Shown here piece by piece: positions 22,661-34,186 of a DNA stretch of 64,000 bases (position 1 is its first letter; the number at the start of each line of letters is the position of its first letter). Under the pieces are notes generated by a model, which searched no databases, was not told the DNA's origin, and saw nothing but the letters and a program-made list of their open reading frames with translations. The translations under genes were made by a program, and so were the position numbers. The DNA is taken from the NCBI GenBank assembly GCA_029204225.1, contig MU832167.1, forward strand, positions 19,784 to 83,783, written 5' to 3'. The DNA comes from Diphasiastrum complanatum. Its lineage: Eukaryota; Streptophyta; Lycopodiopsida; Lycopodiales; Lycopodiaceae.

Positions 22661-23695
22661 TGGATTTGCATTCCTCATCATTTGCTGTATAGATACAACT
22701 TCTAGATCCTTTGTATGGTACAAGATTACAAAGAGAGTTTTTATCACTACTCATGTGGGATGAGGCACCACTATCTAGCCACCATATATTAGAATGCTTG
22801 AAAGAGGAAGATGAAAAGTTAGACATCATAAGTGAATCCTCTTTGTCATCTTCACAAGTAATGTTGGCTTGCTTTTTCCTTTTGTAGCATTGGGAGGCAA
22901 AATGCCCCTTTTTGTCACATGAGAAACAAGTTACCTTGTACTTGTTCTTCTTCACATTGGATGAGCTTGGTTCCTCCTTGGATGTCTTCTCCATTGCTTT
23001 TGTGTTGTCCTTGGAGCTCTTGCCATTCTTCTTGTCTTTTCTCTTCTCCTGGGATTTGGTGAAGAGTGCGTGATCACTTCCTCCATCCTTGAGAGACAAT
23101 CTCTCAAATCTTGCCACTCGAGTTTGATGCCTATACTCCTCGGCTATCAAGACTCCTTGTAAGGATTCTAAAGAAGGTAATCCTCTTTAATTGCATAAGA
23201 TTGAACAATGGTATCAAAATCCTCACTTAATCCATTCAAAATAACTTGAACAATTTCTTTGGATTCGATAGAATCATCTATGCAACAAAGATCTTTATGG
23301 AGATCCTTGACTCTAGAAACATAGGATGAAGCACTTTTATCCTTTCTTTGAAAAATTTGAGAAATCATATTTCTTAGAGTAAGGACTCTTGAAGTGTTTT
23401 TAGACTCATAAATGCATTGAAGAGTACTCCATGCTTCTTGAGCATTGACACAAGAACTAATCTCTCTTAGAACTTCATTAGAGACATTTAGCTTTAAAAC
23501 ATGAAGAGCAACACGTGCTCTTTTCTTGAATTTGGGAATTTCTTGAGGATTAGTAGGCTCCTCCTCATTCCCGTTCACTATATCTATTAGATCTTGAAGT
23601 ACAAGAATGGATTCTATCCTCACTTTCCATGTACCATAATTTGTAGAAGTGAGTCTCTCACTTTGTTCTAATAGATAAGATCCCATTGAAGTCAT
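22660..23695 (-). pseudogene. Copia K: gag and protease
   Basis: Gag begins MTSMGSYLLEQSERLTSTNY and contains WKVRIESILVLQDL, KKRARVALHVLKLNVSNEVL, EAWSTLQCIYESKNTSRVL and the tail VQVILNGLSEDFD. A one-base frameshift near 23160 separates it from the C-terminal part, with the zinc knuckle CFSCDKKGHFASQC and the protease active site WWLDSGASSHMSS. The protease ends within 25 residues of the deletion junction at 22660. Confidence 0.88.
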
Positions 23696-24450
23696 GCCTA
23701 GAGAATTGATTTTGGCTTACTAAATAAATGTTTTCAGAGGTTCAAAACTAATCAAATGTAAACTATTGATCACTTGGAATCAAGTTACAAATGATTGAGA
23801 ACTCAAGGAAGGCCAAAAATGACAATTTCTAGGTGCTAGTCAAAATTTGCACTTTATTTTTCAAGGCAAAAGTGGATGAAGTAAATCTGAGTTCACACGT
23901 GTGAAATAGCTTAAAAAAGTCAGATTTATCATTTAGAAAGTTTCATCCATTCATAGGATCATAGATCCAAACAATGCTTCTTAGATTGAAGAAAATTAGA
24001 AAATAGTCAAAATTTGCTATTTTGACTCCTACAGTAAAGGATCTTTGATAGTACAACCTTCAAGCATGTAAAACTCTATTTTTCTTCTTCAATATGCCTC
24101 ACTTTGAATGCCAAGAACTCTCCTTAGGATCCACCAATCCTCTTGAGGTCACTTGCAATACAATCTACACTTGATTAGCTTTCCATTCATATGCAACATG
24201 GATGGAAAAAATGAGAAGTAACATAGTCCCCACTCTATCTTGATTAGAGGCCTCACACGTGCTGCTACAGTAGGCCGTACAGCTTTGAAATCAGAGAAAA
24301 ATATACATTAATAAGTGATGATAAGAGTGGATCTAGTTAGCTCAAAATCGAGTGCTAGCAAGAGGCAAATCTCACCAACAATGATGAGAAGTCATTCCAT
24401 TTGACAAAGCAATGATTAGATGTGTATTCTCCTATCAAGCTCTGATACCA
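23696..24450 (-). other. Untranslated leader of copia K with primer-binding site
   Basis: The primer-binding site GCTCTGATACCA (24439-24450, plus strand) reads TGGTATCAGAGC on the element strand. The leader contains one perfect TTCACACGTGTGAA (23892-23905) and CTCACACGTGCTG near 24250, beside CTACAGTAGGCCGTACAG. No ORF of note. Confidence 0.75.
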
Positions 24451-24996
24451 TGAGAACTTTTCACACGTGTGAACCAACTGCAAGTACAAAGGATCAAGAG
24501 TGTGAATGATTGCACACTAAACTAGCTTCTATTTCAAAAACAATGAGATGGAAAACATTGGCAAGCTAGTTAGCATGAAGGCAAGAGCATTCATTACAAT
24601 CTAACAATCATTACACCTCAAATGGATCAAATGGAAGCTTTACTTGAAGAAGTATCTCTTGAGATACAATGCTACCTTATTTATAATACAAGAGGCCTTG
24701 TAGAATTTGTGGAGAGAGAGAACAACCTAGATGCCACATTGCCTCTGCCTCTCTACTAGATGACAAAAAGAGAAATGGATAAGACTTGAGAATCTCTCTT
24801 TTTGAGAATCCTTTGACCTACAAGAGTAGTCTCAAATGCTACTTGATAGGTTCTAGACCTACACATTACTATGAAGACTAAAATCTAACTTGACTCTAAT
24901 TGGAAAGTTACTAGACTAGTCTACCTCAAGTTTGGACAAACCCCAAAACTTGGATCTCTAAGTTTAATATTATTTTAATTTTACAATATTTTCACA
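24451..24996 (-). repeat. 5' LTR of copia K
   Basis: On minus the LTR starts TGTGAAAATATTG (24996) and ends AAAGTTCTCA (24451), directly against the primer-binding site. Length is 546 bp. It contains TTCACACGTGTGAA at 24460-24473. Its outer edge interrupts LINE sequence at 24997. The 3' LTR is missing. Confidence 0.85.
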
Positions 24997-25571
<575 letters not shown>

Positions 25572-26075
25572 TATAAGGGAAGCTCCTCAAGATCCTGCTT
25601 ACAAGATAACACAATGGAAAACACACAATGGAGAAACCACCCAACCAAGTAGAAGCGTCCAATCAAACTCTAGAAGCTTCACTCCCAAGCCAAGGAATAG
25701 GAAGCATGAAAGAAGAGTAAGAGCTTGGCAACGAATCAATCACATATGTGTCGAGTAGGGCGAGTTTGGCCTCTTCTTATAGAGCCATGAACCACCTATG
25801 CACATAGACATGCAAGGTCCTAACTCTCCTATATATAAATTCTCTATGCTTAGATTCTCTATTCATAGAAAATTTGCTATTAATACCTCTACACATGCAC
25901 TTGTCCTAAACCTTGTACTAACTCCATTTAGTGTGTTTTGGGCCTCACAAGGATATTAGTTACTTTCGGGTCACGTCAAGTATGACGTGGCAAAACCAAC
26001 AGCTTGTTTCACTAGAGTATCGTGTATCCAAGACTAGGAGTATATTAAATCTTATGTACTGATCATGGACATAAC
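25572..26075 (-). repeat. 3' LTR of gypsy J
   Basis: On minus the LTR starts TGTTATGTCCATG (26075), directly after the purine tract AAGGAGGGAAGAT. It ends near GTAAGCAGGATCTTGAGG..CTTATA (25572). It resembles 62665-63175 (shared CTTGGATACAC, GGTTGGGTGGTT and TTGTAAGCAGGATCTTG), and the lengths agree (about 504 and 511 bp). It is inserted in LINE reverse-transcriptase sequence. Confidence 0.8.
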
Positions 26076-26176
26076 AATCTTCCCTCCTTAAACTGCTTCT
26101 ATCCTTAGAAGCTAAACTTAGGAAAATTGTTCTTTATGCTATCAACTCTCTCCCACAAATCATCATAGTCAATACG

Positions 26177-27013
26177 CATTAGAGGAGTTACTAATGTTAA
26201 AAAGACCCTTTAAGAATTGCCACATAGGCTGCCCAAATTTACAAGTCGGGCAGTCAAATAAACTAAAGCTAATTTTTTTAAATTATAAATGTCAAAAAAA
26301 GGTAGAATAAAGAGTGTGAGAGAATGTTGGGAAAATTCAAAATTAAAGAGAGGCATGGGGCAAATTTTTTTATCATCAATATCGTAAATGGAAAAAAATT
26401 CATAGGAATAAGAGTCATATAGTGGGGTGATGTTAAATAAGAACCCTAAGTTTAAAAACATCTTTAAAAAATGAGGGCGGGGGGCCCACTTTGAGGCACT
26501 TGCCTTGCTCGGGAAGCAGGCCATTTCCAGGGCCAGCTGACCCCCCCCCCCCTTTTTATCTTTTTTGTTTTTTTATGTAAAGGGGCGCCCTGGCACACGC
26601 GTGCCAACGCGGCCCCACCTTGGCTGGCACCTCTGAGTGGGGCGCCAGCCTCTCCTTTGGCCCAGGCCTGGACAAAGTTGAGTGCTCACTTAAGCTGAGT
26701 GTTGCGTGGCCTGAAAAAGTGCATGTCTCAAGTTGAGTGCTGTGTGGCCTGGAAAAGTGAGTGTCTCATTTAAGTTGAGTGTTGTGTGGTCCGGACCGCC
26801 GAAGGAGGGGCTGGCGCCCCACTCAGAGGCGCCAGCAAAGGTGGGGGTGCGTTGGCGCACGCGTGCGCCAAGGCGCCCCTTTATATTTTTTTTAAAAAAA
26901 AAAAAAGATCGGGGGGGGAGGGTATTATTGGTCTAAAAAAGCTTTCAATATTGAAAAAAAATAAAAAAGCATCTTTACAAAGGGTCCTTTTTTATTTTGG
27001 AATATCTCTAATG
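26177..27013. mobile_element. Fold-back element with the same TIRs as TIR-1, inserted in the gypsy chromodomain (TIR-2)
   Basis: The left end CATTAGAGGAGTTACTAATG..AAAAAGACCCTTT and the inverted right end CATTAGAGATATTCC..AAAAAAGGACCCTTT match each other and TIR-1. The 837-bp interior is not AT-rich: it holds a GC-rich inverted repeat and a short tandem repeat. It has no coding capacity. The insertion site is exact: gypsy coding sequence ends at 27014 and resumes at 26176. Confidence 0.85.
26530..26905. repeat. GC-rich inverted repeat with central tandem repeats inside TIR-2
   Basis: Left arm (about 26540-26660: poly-C, AAAGGGGCGCCCTGGC, GCACACGCGTGCC, CTCTGAGTGGGGCGCCAGCC) is inverted on the right (about 26795-26905: GGCTGGCGCCCCACTCAGAG, GCGCACGCGTGCGCC, GGCGCCCCTTTATA, G-run). 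Roughly 100-130 bp pairs at high identity. Between the arms, a unit of about 45 bp containing AAGTTGAGTG.. and GTGGCCTG(G)AAAAGTG occurs about three times. Confidence 0.85.
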
Positions 27014-27773
27014 ACCTTTCCACTGAATTAAGCACTCAGAGGTAGAACGATTTCTCAATTGTTTGTCTATGGTTCTAAGCGTTTTCTCAGGTTCCAAAGG
27101 TACACTAAGTGACAAATCTTCCAAATGGGATAAATCTTCATCTAATCCAACTGTATCACCTTCATGTAGACTTAATTTCAAACAAATTACATGAAATAAT
27201 GGGTGTGCAGTCGATTTTCTTTGAAGATTGAGTTCATATGCCAAAGAACCGATTTTACATACAATCTTGAATGGTCCACAATAATGGGTAGACAATTTAT
27301 AATGCTTCTCTATACGTAATGTCTTAGAAGCACTATGAATACTATCCTTAGCCACTTGCAACATCTCTTGCATATCATGCAAAAAATCAGCAACCTTCTG
27401 GATGTTAACAGACTTCGTCTCAACATTTACTAGAGATGTATGTTGAAAACCGTACATAAGCATAAAGGGACTGTGACCTATAGCAGAATGTTTTCTACTA
27501 TTATATGCAAACTCAACTAGTGGGAGATAATCTTCCCAATGAGATTGCCTATGAGAAACGTATGTCCTCAAATTATCTTCCATAGTTTGATTAGTCCTTT
27601 CTGTCTGGCCATCTGATTCAGGATGATCAGAAGAACTTAAACTCGGAGAAGTTTCTAGTTTATGAAATACTGCTGAACAAAAGTGACCTATGAACTTAGG
27701 ATCTCTATCACTAACAATGTCACTTGGCAGACCATACAACCGAAATAAACTTTCAACAAAGATTTGGGCTAAA

Positions 27774-28168
27774 CATTAGAGAAAATATGGGAAGGAGGGC
27801 CCTATAAGAAATGCCATGTAGGAGAGAAAAAAATAACTACAAAGTAATTATCATTTTCTAATTTTTTTACACATCTGCCTGCACTACTTTCCATGTGAAT
27901 GAATGCACCTTAGTTTAGTCACATCAAACTTCACTGGTGCTTAACCACAATTAAAGTATAATTTTCAAAATGCTGAAATATTTCCTCCCAATAGTAGGGA
28001 ACACTCAAAAATTTGAATTAAGAGTAACATTTCAGAAACAAAGTCTATGCCATCTCTATTTTCAGGGTCAAATAGTGTCATCTCTATCTTCAGAGTCGAA
28101 CAAGTGTTTAGCACCATCTCCAGCTTTGTTATTGTCATTGTGTTGTTTGTTAGTATACTATTGTACTG
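27774..28168 (+). other. Third copy of the CATTAGAG terminal repeat and AT-rich lead-in
   Basis: At 27774 the gypsy J integrase breaks off and CATTAGAG begins, followed by GGCCCTATAAGAAATGCCATGTAGG, which closely matches the left end of TIR-2 (GACCCTTTAAGAATTGCC). This is the left terminus of a further element whose body would include the transposase-like gene at 28169-35756. I could not find its right terminus before gypsy sequence resumes near 35820. Confidence 0.6.
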
Positions 28169-29230
28169 ATGTCAAAGCTTTATCATCTTCATGTGGATCT
28201 GTCACCAGAATATGTTCCGCTCAAGACAAGAAATTCAAAGCAACCCAAATTGTCAACTTCTGATATGATCCGATATATGGAGGAAAAGCTAAAGCATGTA
28301 GATTTATGGTCATCAAGAACATTGTATCCTATTGATCCATGTTCATTGCAACATCCGGATTTTCATTCGGTGAGTCAATAATCTACATGTGTCATGGCAA
28401 AAATGGCCTTTTGGGTCACTGTGAGAATTTGATGCTCTATGGGAATGCACATTCAATGCAAATAATACATTATTTGGAAGAGTAATCAAGGAAAATATCA
28501 AAGGAGTGCGAAGAAAAATCTACAAAGTTGAAAACTTGCTTGGAAGAAAATGAGATGTTCAAGAAGGAGATCCAAAGGTTAAAATCTTCTTTGTATCATT
28601 TTACAACTAGTAATGATGAGATAAAAACTGCATTTCAATCCATGCATATCTCGTATTTGTCTCTTGTTAAAGATATGGATGTGCTCAACAGAAAGGTCCA
28701 AAGCAACAAGTGGAAAAGACTGGTAACCAAGGATATATGTGATCTATCATCCAGAGGAGGTTATAGAAAAAGACAAATCCGTGCATTCAAGTAAGTTATA
28801 GTTTGGTATTGAATATTGCTTGAACTTTTTGATTCATTCATAATCACTAGTTTTGTTATTTATTAATTTCAACTTTCTGTTGATTTGCTTATTATGCTGC
28901 TGTGAATACTATGAGTGTCCTAATTTCTACTGACATTTTGATGAACATTATGTTTGCAATGTAGATCAGCATTGGTTGCTAAAAACCATTTGGCCGATGA
29001 GATTTTCATTGAAAACTCACTAGGCTCCATCTTGACTTCTAAATCTATGAAATCAATGTTAAACAATAACAAAATGAAAAAAAATTAAGGTTTCAATTAC
29101 TGATAGCATTATGAATGAAGTTGGAAAAATATTAGACACTACATTGGTTCAGGGGGCATGTGATTTTTCTAGCATCAATAGAGAAGCATATGCAACAATG
29201 TTTAAGATGATACAAGAGGCATTTGCACAG
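28169..29230 (+). pseudogene. Transposase-like gene T, 5' exons
   Basis: Three exon-like blocks end at splice donors. Block a (28169-28374) contains HVDLSPEYVPLKTRNSK and IRYMEEKLKHVDLW and ends CATTCGGTGAGT. Block b (28494-28791) has a coiled-coil (TCLEENEMFKKEIQRLKSSL) and SSRGGYRKRQIRAFK and ends AAGTAAG. Block c (28963-29230) has NHLADEIFIENSLGSIL, IMNEVGKILDTTLVQG and EAYATMFKMIQEAFAQ, ends CAGGTAAGT, and carries a one-base insertion in an A-run. The gene continues at 34187 after copia N, which landed just inside the intron. I cannot name the family. The 3' part resembles unclassified DDE-type transposon proteins. It lies between gypsy J fragments, so it is part of an insertion. Confidence 0.5.
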
Positions 29231-29258
29231 GTAAGTATTAAAAAATTTTCAATCGCAT

Positions 29259-29993
29259 TGTTGATTTCACACGTGTGGATTGTCCACAACATGTACTTGT
29301 GATCTCCTAAGGTGTGTAAATGCACCAAGATCAAGACTAGATTGAGATTCAAGATCTATCTTTGATCCTATGGCAAAAACACACTACTACATGCATTCAA
29401 TCACTTCCAACTCTCACTCACACATGTGGGAAGTGTTAAAAAATTATTCCAAGTCAAAACAAGCTTCTCTCCTCGGGTAGAGAGAGAGAAACCATCATGA
29501 GCTCTCGGGTAGAGAGAGAAAGCTAGAAATTCAATGACACTCAAAATCCACACAATCACCAAATCAATTAGATCCAAAATGAGGAGTACAATGATACTAG
29601 TAGATCCACGAGCTACCACTATGCTTAAATATGATTGGACCACACTTTGTCACCTCTTAATCCTATTGGACCATTGATCCATGCACCTCTTAATCCTATT
29701 GGACTATATTCAAGCACACCTCAAGTTCCTATTGGACCTCACATGGTTCCACCTCTAAATCCTATTGGACCTCTTAGAATTCATCAAACAAAGGCATTAC
29801 ACTTGTCTACACCCTAATTGGCACGAGTTTAGCCTCTTACTCTATTTTGGCTCAATAGTGGCATTACAAGTGGAAATGCATAATTTGCCATCTATGCCAA
29901 TTTGTTCCTATCAACATCCTACACCTAGATGCTTGATGTAAAAAACATAAGACCCCTATATCTAACATAGATAATCTTTTTCAATTCTTCAAA
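29259..29993 (-). repeat. 3' LTR of copia N
   Basis: Its outer edge TGTTGATTTCACACGTGTGG and inner edge CAATTCTTCAAA correspond to the other LTR except for a base change at the inner terminus. It includes the palindrome TTCACACGTGTG (29267-29278), two CTCGGGTAGAGAGAG units (near 29477 and 29505) and a minisatellite at 29640-29800. Confidence 0.93.
29640..29805. repeat. Minisatellite in the copia N LTR
   Basis: Units of about 25-35 bp with the core CACCTCTTAATCCTATTGGACC occur five to six times, here and again in the partner LTR at 33795-33960. On the plus strand, antisense to the element, it reads as PLNPIGP repeats in an ORF of 60 codons. I regard that ORF as incidental. Confidence 0.85.
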
Positions 29994-30011
29994 CTCCTCC
30001 TAAAAAATTAT

Positions 30012-31185
30012 CTATGAAGATTTAAGCATTGATCTTGATATAACTCCAAGATTAGATCTATGCTTGATGAAAGCACTTTTGCTCAAAGGCTTGGTGAGTA
30101 GATCGGCAATACAAGAGGACGAGCTGACATGCTCCAAATAGATTTCTCCTCCAATAAGCTTTTCTCTCACAAAATGGTGTGCCACTTCTATGTGCTTGCT
30201 TCTTGCATGAAATATGGGATTATTGGCAAGAGCTTGGGCCAAGATGTTATCACACTTGATCATTGGTAGATCATCTTCCTTGATGCTCTTTAACTCCATT
30301 AATAACCTCTTGATCCAAAGCACCTCTTTGGTAGTTGTAGTGAGTGCTTTGTACTCGGCCTCACATGAAGAGAGAGATATAGTATCTTGCTTTTTGGAAA
30401 GCCAAGATATTAGATTGCCTCCAAGAAAGATAGTGTATGCACTAATAGACTTTCGATCCATCTTGTCACTTGCAAAGTCCGAATCCGAGTAGCCAACAAT
30501 GGATAGATCTTCACTTTTATAAAGTAGACCATAATCACAAGATGAAGATACATATCTTAGAATCCTCTTGGCCATCTTCCAATGATGGATCATAGGATCT
30601 TGCATAAATTGACTCAATTTGTGCACACAAAAACTTAGATCGGGCCTAGTAATGGTAAGCCAAATCAAGGAGCCTACAAGTCTCCTAAAAAGTGTGATGT
30701 CCTCAAAGGATCTTTCATCACCTTTATTAGGATCTTTTACAATTTGCTCCATTAAAGTATCTATGCTCATAGAATTTTCCATATGGAATTTTTTCAACAT
30801 AGAGTGAGCATATCTAGATTGGCATATAAAGACATGATTTTCATAAAAATCAATTTCTAGGCCTAGGATGTAATGTATCTCTCCTAGATCTTGCATTTTA
30901 AACTCACATCCAAGTGCCAGCTTAGTTTCATCAACTAGCTTGATGCAACTTCCACCAAGAATAATGTCATCAACATAAATTAGAAGAATGACAATATTGC
31001 TATCAAACTTAGATACATGGAAGGATCATAGTCACTAAGAGTAAATCCTAGTGAGATAGGAAAAGAATTATGTCTTGAATACCATGATCTTGGTGCTTGC
31101 TTGAGTCCATAAAGACTTTTGAAGAGCAAGCACACTTTGGACTCCTCCTTGATGAATCCTTGAGGTCGTTCCATATAGATCTCCT
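30012..31185 (-). pseudogene. Copia N: reverse transcriptase (3' part) and RNase H
   Basis: From 31185 the minus strand reads NGYLEEEIYMERPQGF, CLLFKSLYGLKQAPRSWYS. It frameshifts near 31010, then gives the active site LLIYVDDIILGG (about 30965), EFKMQDLGEIHYILGLEID, RRLVGSLIWLTITRPD, SDSDFASDKMDRKS, ISLSSCEAEYKAL, IKCDNILAQALANNPIFHA, RSKHIEVAHHFVRE and DLLTKPLSKS. RNase H is open over 294 codons, so decay is slight apart from the frameshift. Confidence 0.93.
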
Positions 31186-31200
31186 CCTCAAGATAACCAT

Positions 31201-32715
31201 TTAGAAAAGCATTAGATGTGGCTTCTTGTGAGATTTAGCAATAGAACAAGCCTCACAAGGCTTGATCTTCTTGGAGAATGACTTTGGCAAGCCAGTAGCT
31301 TTGGCTTCTTTGATCATAGAGAGCATGGATTTGTAGTTGGGATGTCCCAACCTCCTATGCCATAATTCCTCCATAGAGAGCTTGTTCACAAGAGCAACAT
31401 TACAAGCATTCACATACTCATTTGGGTCTAGTTTATAGATGCCTCCAAATCTAGATCCTAATGCAGGTATCTCATCATTCTTCTTGATAGTGCAAGTATC
31501 AACATTGAATTTTACATCAAGGCCATTATCAAGCAATTGGCCAACACTAATAAGATTCTTAGTAAGCTTAGGTACATAAAGAACTTTAGAAAGAGAAAGA
31601 ACTTTAGAGGATGCAAGCTTCAAGGGAATGTTCCCTATGCCTTCAATAGGACATTCAAAATCATTTGCAGTGTATATTGATTTCTTCACTCCATCATAAG
31701 GTGCAATAGAAGAGAAAGAGTCCTTGGAGCTACACATATGTGAAGAGGCTCCACTATCAATATACCATAGGCCGTCCTTCTTGAAAGGAGTAGATGAGAA
31801 ACTAGAGACCATAAGAGATCCCTCTCCATCACTTGAAATAGTGTCTTCCTTCTCATTGGTAATGTTGGCTTGCTTGAGTTGATTCTTCTTCTTGAAGCAA
31901 TTGGTGGCATAATGGCCTTTCTTGCCACAATAAAAGCACTTGATCTTCTTCTTCTTGAGCTTGGATGATGAAGCATTAGAGGAATCATCTTCCTCCTCAT
32001 CATTGTCTTTGGATTTGACTTTGTCCTTGCTTGAGGATTGTTGATGTTGGTTCTTGCTCTTCCCTTTGTGCTTATCCTTGGCAAAGAGAGCTTTGCCATC
32101 ATTATGAGTGAGAGAGAGCTTGTCCATCCTCAAGAGCTTGTACTCTTGTCTTGATTCTTCTGAAATTAGCACACTTTGGAGAGTCTCCAAACTTGGTAGC
32201 TCCTCCTTAATGTCATAGGATTGAACAACGTTATCAAATTCACTTCTCAAGCCATTGAGAATGACTTGAACTAGCTCATTTTGATTGATGAATCACCAAT
32301 ACAAGCAAGTTCTCTATGAACATCTTTTACTCTCAAAACATAACTAGATGCACTCTCATCACTCTTTTGGCTACTTTGAAAGATTTGATTCCTAAGAGTG
32401 AGAAGCCTAGAGGTATTCTTAGCCTCGTAGATAGTCTTGAGACAATCCCAAGCTTCTTTGGTTGTTGTACAAGTACCTATCTCCCTCAATATCTCATTAG
32501 AGACATTCATCTTAATGTAGTGGAGAGCCATCCTAGCTCTCTTTTTGTATTTTTGAACCTCTTGAAGAACTTGTGGTTCTTCTTCAAGGCCAAGAATTAT
32601 GTCCATCACATCTTGAAGGATCAAGATGGACTCCATCCTCATTTTCCAAATTGAATAGTTTGAAGTGGACAATCTTTCACTTGGTTCCAACAAGGATGAA
32701 CCCATTGAAGACATT
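31201..32715 (-). pseudogene. Copia N: gag, protease and integrase zinc domain
   Basis: Gag likely starts at MSSMGSSLLEPSERLSTSNY (32715) rather than the upstream Met, by comparison with copia K and F. A frameshift near 32275 divides it. Downstream are the zinc knuckle CFYCGKKGHYATNC, the protease site WYIDSGASSHMCSS, LYVPKLTKNLISVGQL, and the integrase HHCC domain (ELWHRRLGHPNYKSM .. CEACSIAKSHKKPH). The sequence then jumps to reverse transcriptase (SNAFLNGYLEE, 31200), so the integrase catalytic core is gone. Confidence 0.93.
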
Positions 32716-32768
32716 TTAAGTGAAGAAAACTCAAATGATGAACAATAAATGTTGCTACACACTCTCAA

Positions 32769-33413
32769 TAGGATCCAATAATAGAGTACTATCTCCTCCT
32801 ATGAAAGATCTTGCAACTATTTGTGAGTTGATTCTCACTAGCTACACAAATCTCTCTAAAACAAGATCTATTTCACATCAAATGATGGAGTATAGGCAAA
32901 GTTAGGATCAAACACTCTTAGCACGTGTGAAGTACTCTAAGAAACCAAATTTGACTCAAATACAATGATATTGCATGAAACAATCTCAAAACAGTGCCTA
33001 GATCACATATAGATGAGATTGACAAGCATACAACTGTGATTTTGGATCAACCAAGAAATCTCTTGACCAAACCAAATGTGTCCATCCAGGTCTAGGTGCC
33101 CTACCTAACCCTCTTCAGAAGCTTATCACTTTTGATTGGCTCAACCAAATGGAATGAAACTGATTGCATCAGAAACTAGACAAAAATAGCTTCAAACCAA
33201 GCTGAAATTGGATGTTCGTCACACATGTTGGAGCACCTGATTCCGTACAGTACCAGGTCAGACCCAATCAATGTCCTTTTGATCTCTTTTGATCCAAGAT
33301 TGAACAAGATAGCTAGGAAAATGGGCCTTGACAACTTCTAGCTCAAGATTGATGAATAGTTTTCACTTAAATGGATCAAAATGCATGGTAGCCCTAGGTA
33401 GGCTCTGATACCA
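32769..33413 (-). other. Untranslated leader of copia N
   Basis: Non-coding, between gag and the primer-binding site. It has a CACGTGTGAA site near 32923 and CCGTACAGTACC near 33245, the same pair of motifs seen in the LTRs and leaders of the other copia families here. Confidence 0.7.
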
Positions 33414-34149
33414 TGTTGATTTCACACGTGTGGATTGTCCACAACATGTACTTGTGTTCTCCTAAGGTGTGTAAATGCACCAAGATCAAGACTAGATTGA
33501 GATTCAAGATCTATCTTTGATCCTATGGCAAAAACACACTACTACATGCATTCAATCACTTCCAACTCTCACTCACACATGTGGGAAGTGTTAAAAAATT
33601 ATTCTAAGTAAAAACAAGCTGCTCTCCTCGGGTAGAGAGAGAAAAACCATGATGAGCTCTCGGGTAGAGAGAGAAAGCTAGAAATTCAATGACACTCAAA
33701 ATACACACAATCACCAAAACAATTAGATCCAAAATGAGGAGTACAATGATACTAGTAGATCCACAAGCCACCACTATGCTTAACTATGATTGGACCACAC
33801 TTTGTCACCTCTTAATCCTATTGGACCATTGATCCATGCACCTCTTAATTCTATTGGACTATATTCAAGCACACCTCAAATTCCTATTGGACCTCACATG
33901 GTTCCACCTCTAAATCCTGTTGGACCTCTTAGAATTCATCAAACAAAGGCATTACACTTGTCTACACTCTAATTGGCATGAGTTTAGCCTCTTACTCTAT
34001 TTTGGCTCAATAGTGGCATTACAAGTGGAAATGCATAATTTGCCATCTATGCCAAATTTGTTCCTATCAACATCCTACACCTAGATGCTTGATGTAAAAA
34101 ACATAAGACCCCTATATCTAACATAGATAATCTTTTTCAATTCTTCACA
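33414..34149 (-). repeat. 5' LTR of copia N
   Basis: 736 bp, from TGTTGATTTCACACG (plus) to CAATTCTTCACA. It directly adjoins the primer-binding site (TCTGATACCA, 33404-33413). TTCACACGTGTG lies at 33422-33433 and the PLNPIGP minisatellite at 33795-33960. By eye it is about 97% identical to 29259-29993. Confidence 0.93.
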
Positions 34150-34186
34150 CGCATGACCAAATTTTCATCTTTTAAAAAAAAGAAAC

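Larger units (their letters stand above)
26105..27770 (-). pseudogene. Gypsy J: integrase with C-terminal chromodomain, split by an insertion
   Basis: From 27770 the minus strand reads AQIFVESLFRLYGLPSDIVS, SDRDPKF, HPESDGQTERTNQ (second Asp and catalytic Glu of DDE), FAYNSRKHSAIGHSPFML, HYCGPFKIV and AHPLFHVICLKL. A chromodomain start follows (PEKTLRTIDKQLRNRSTSE, CLIQWKG). The chromodomain is cut at KG by the element 26177-27013. Its tail DYDDLWERVDSIKNNFPKF and a stop lie on the far side (26170-26105), right before the polypurine tract. About eight residues are missing at the join. A chromodomain on integrase defines chromoviruses, which use it to bind histone marks. Confidence 0.92.
29259..34149 (-). 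mobile_element. Copia N, both LTRs and target duplication present, pol internally deleted
   Basis: This 4.9-kb element is bounded by LTRs 29259-29993 and 33414-34149 and flanked by the 5-bp duplication CGCAT (29254-29258 and 34150-34154). The primer-binding site is at 33404-33413 and the 3' purine tract at about 29994-30001 (GGAGGAG on minus). It inserted about 24 bases after the splice donor of gene T. The integrase core and the first part of reverse transcriptase are deleted near 31190, so it is non-autonomous. The LTRs are very similar, so the insertion is fairly young. Confidence 0.95.

Noticed and set aside
29635-29817. PLNPIGP repeat protein
   Set aside because: It is antisense to copia N, lies wholly inside the LTR minisatellite, and occurs identically placed in both LTRs. 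There is no sign of a gene.
30214-30492. Plus-strand ORF over copia N RNase H
   Set aside because: It is the antisense of a strong RNase H frame.
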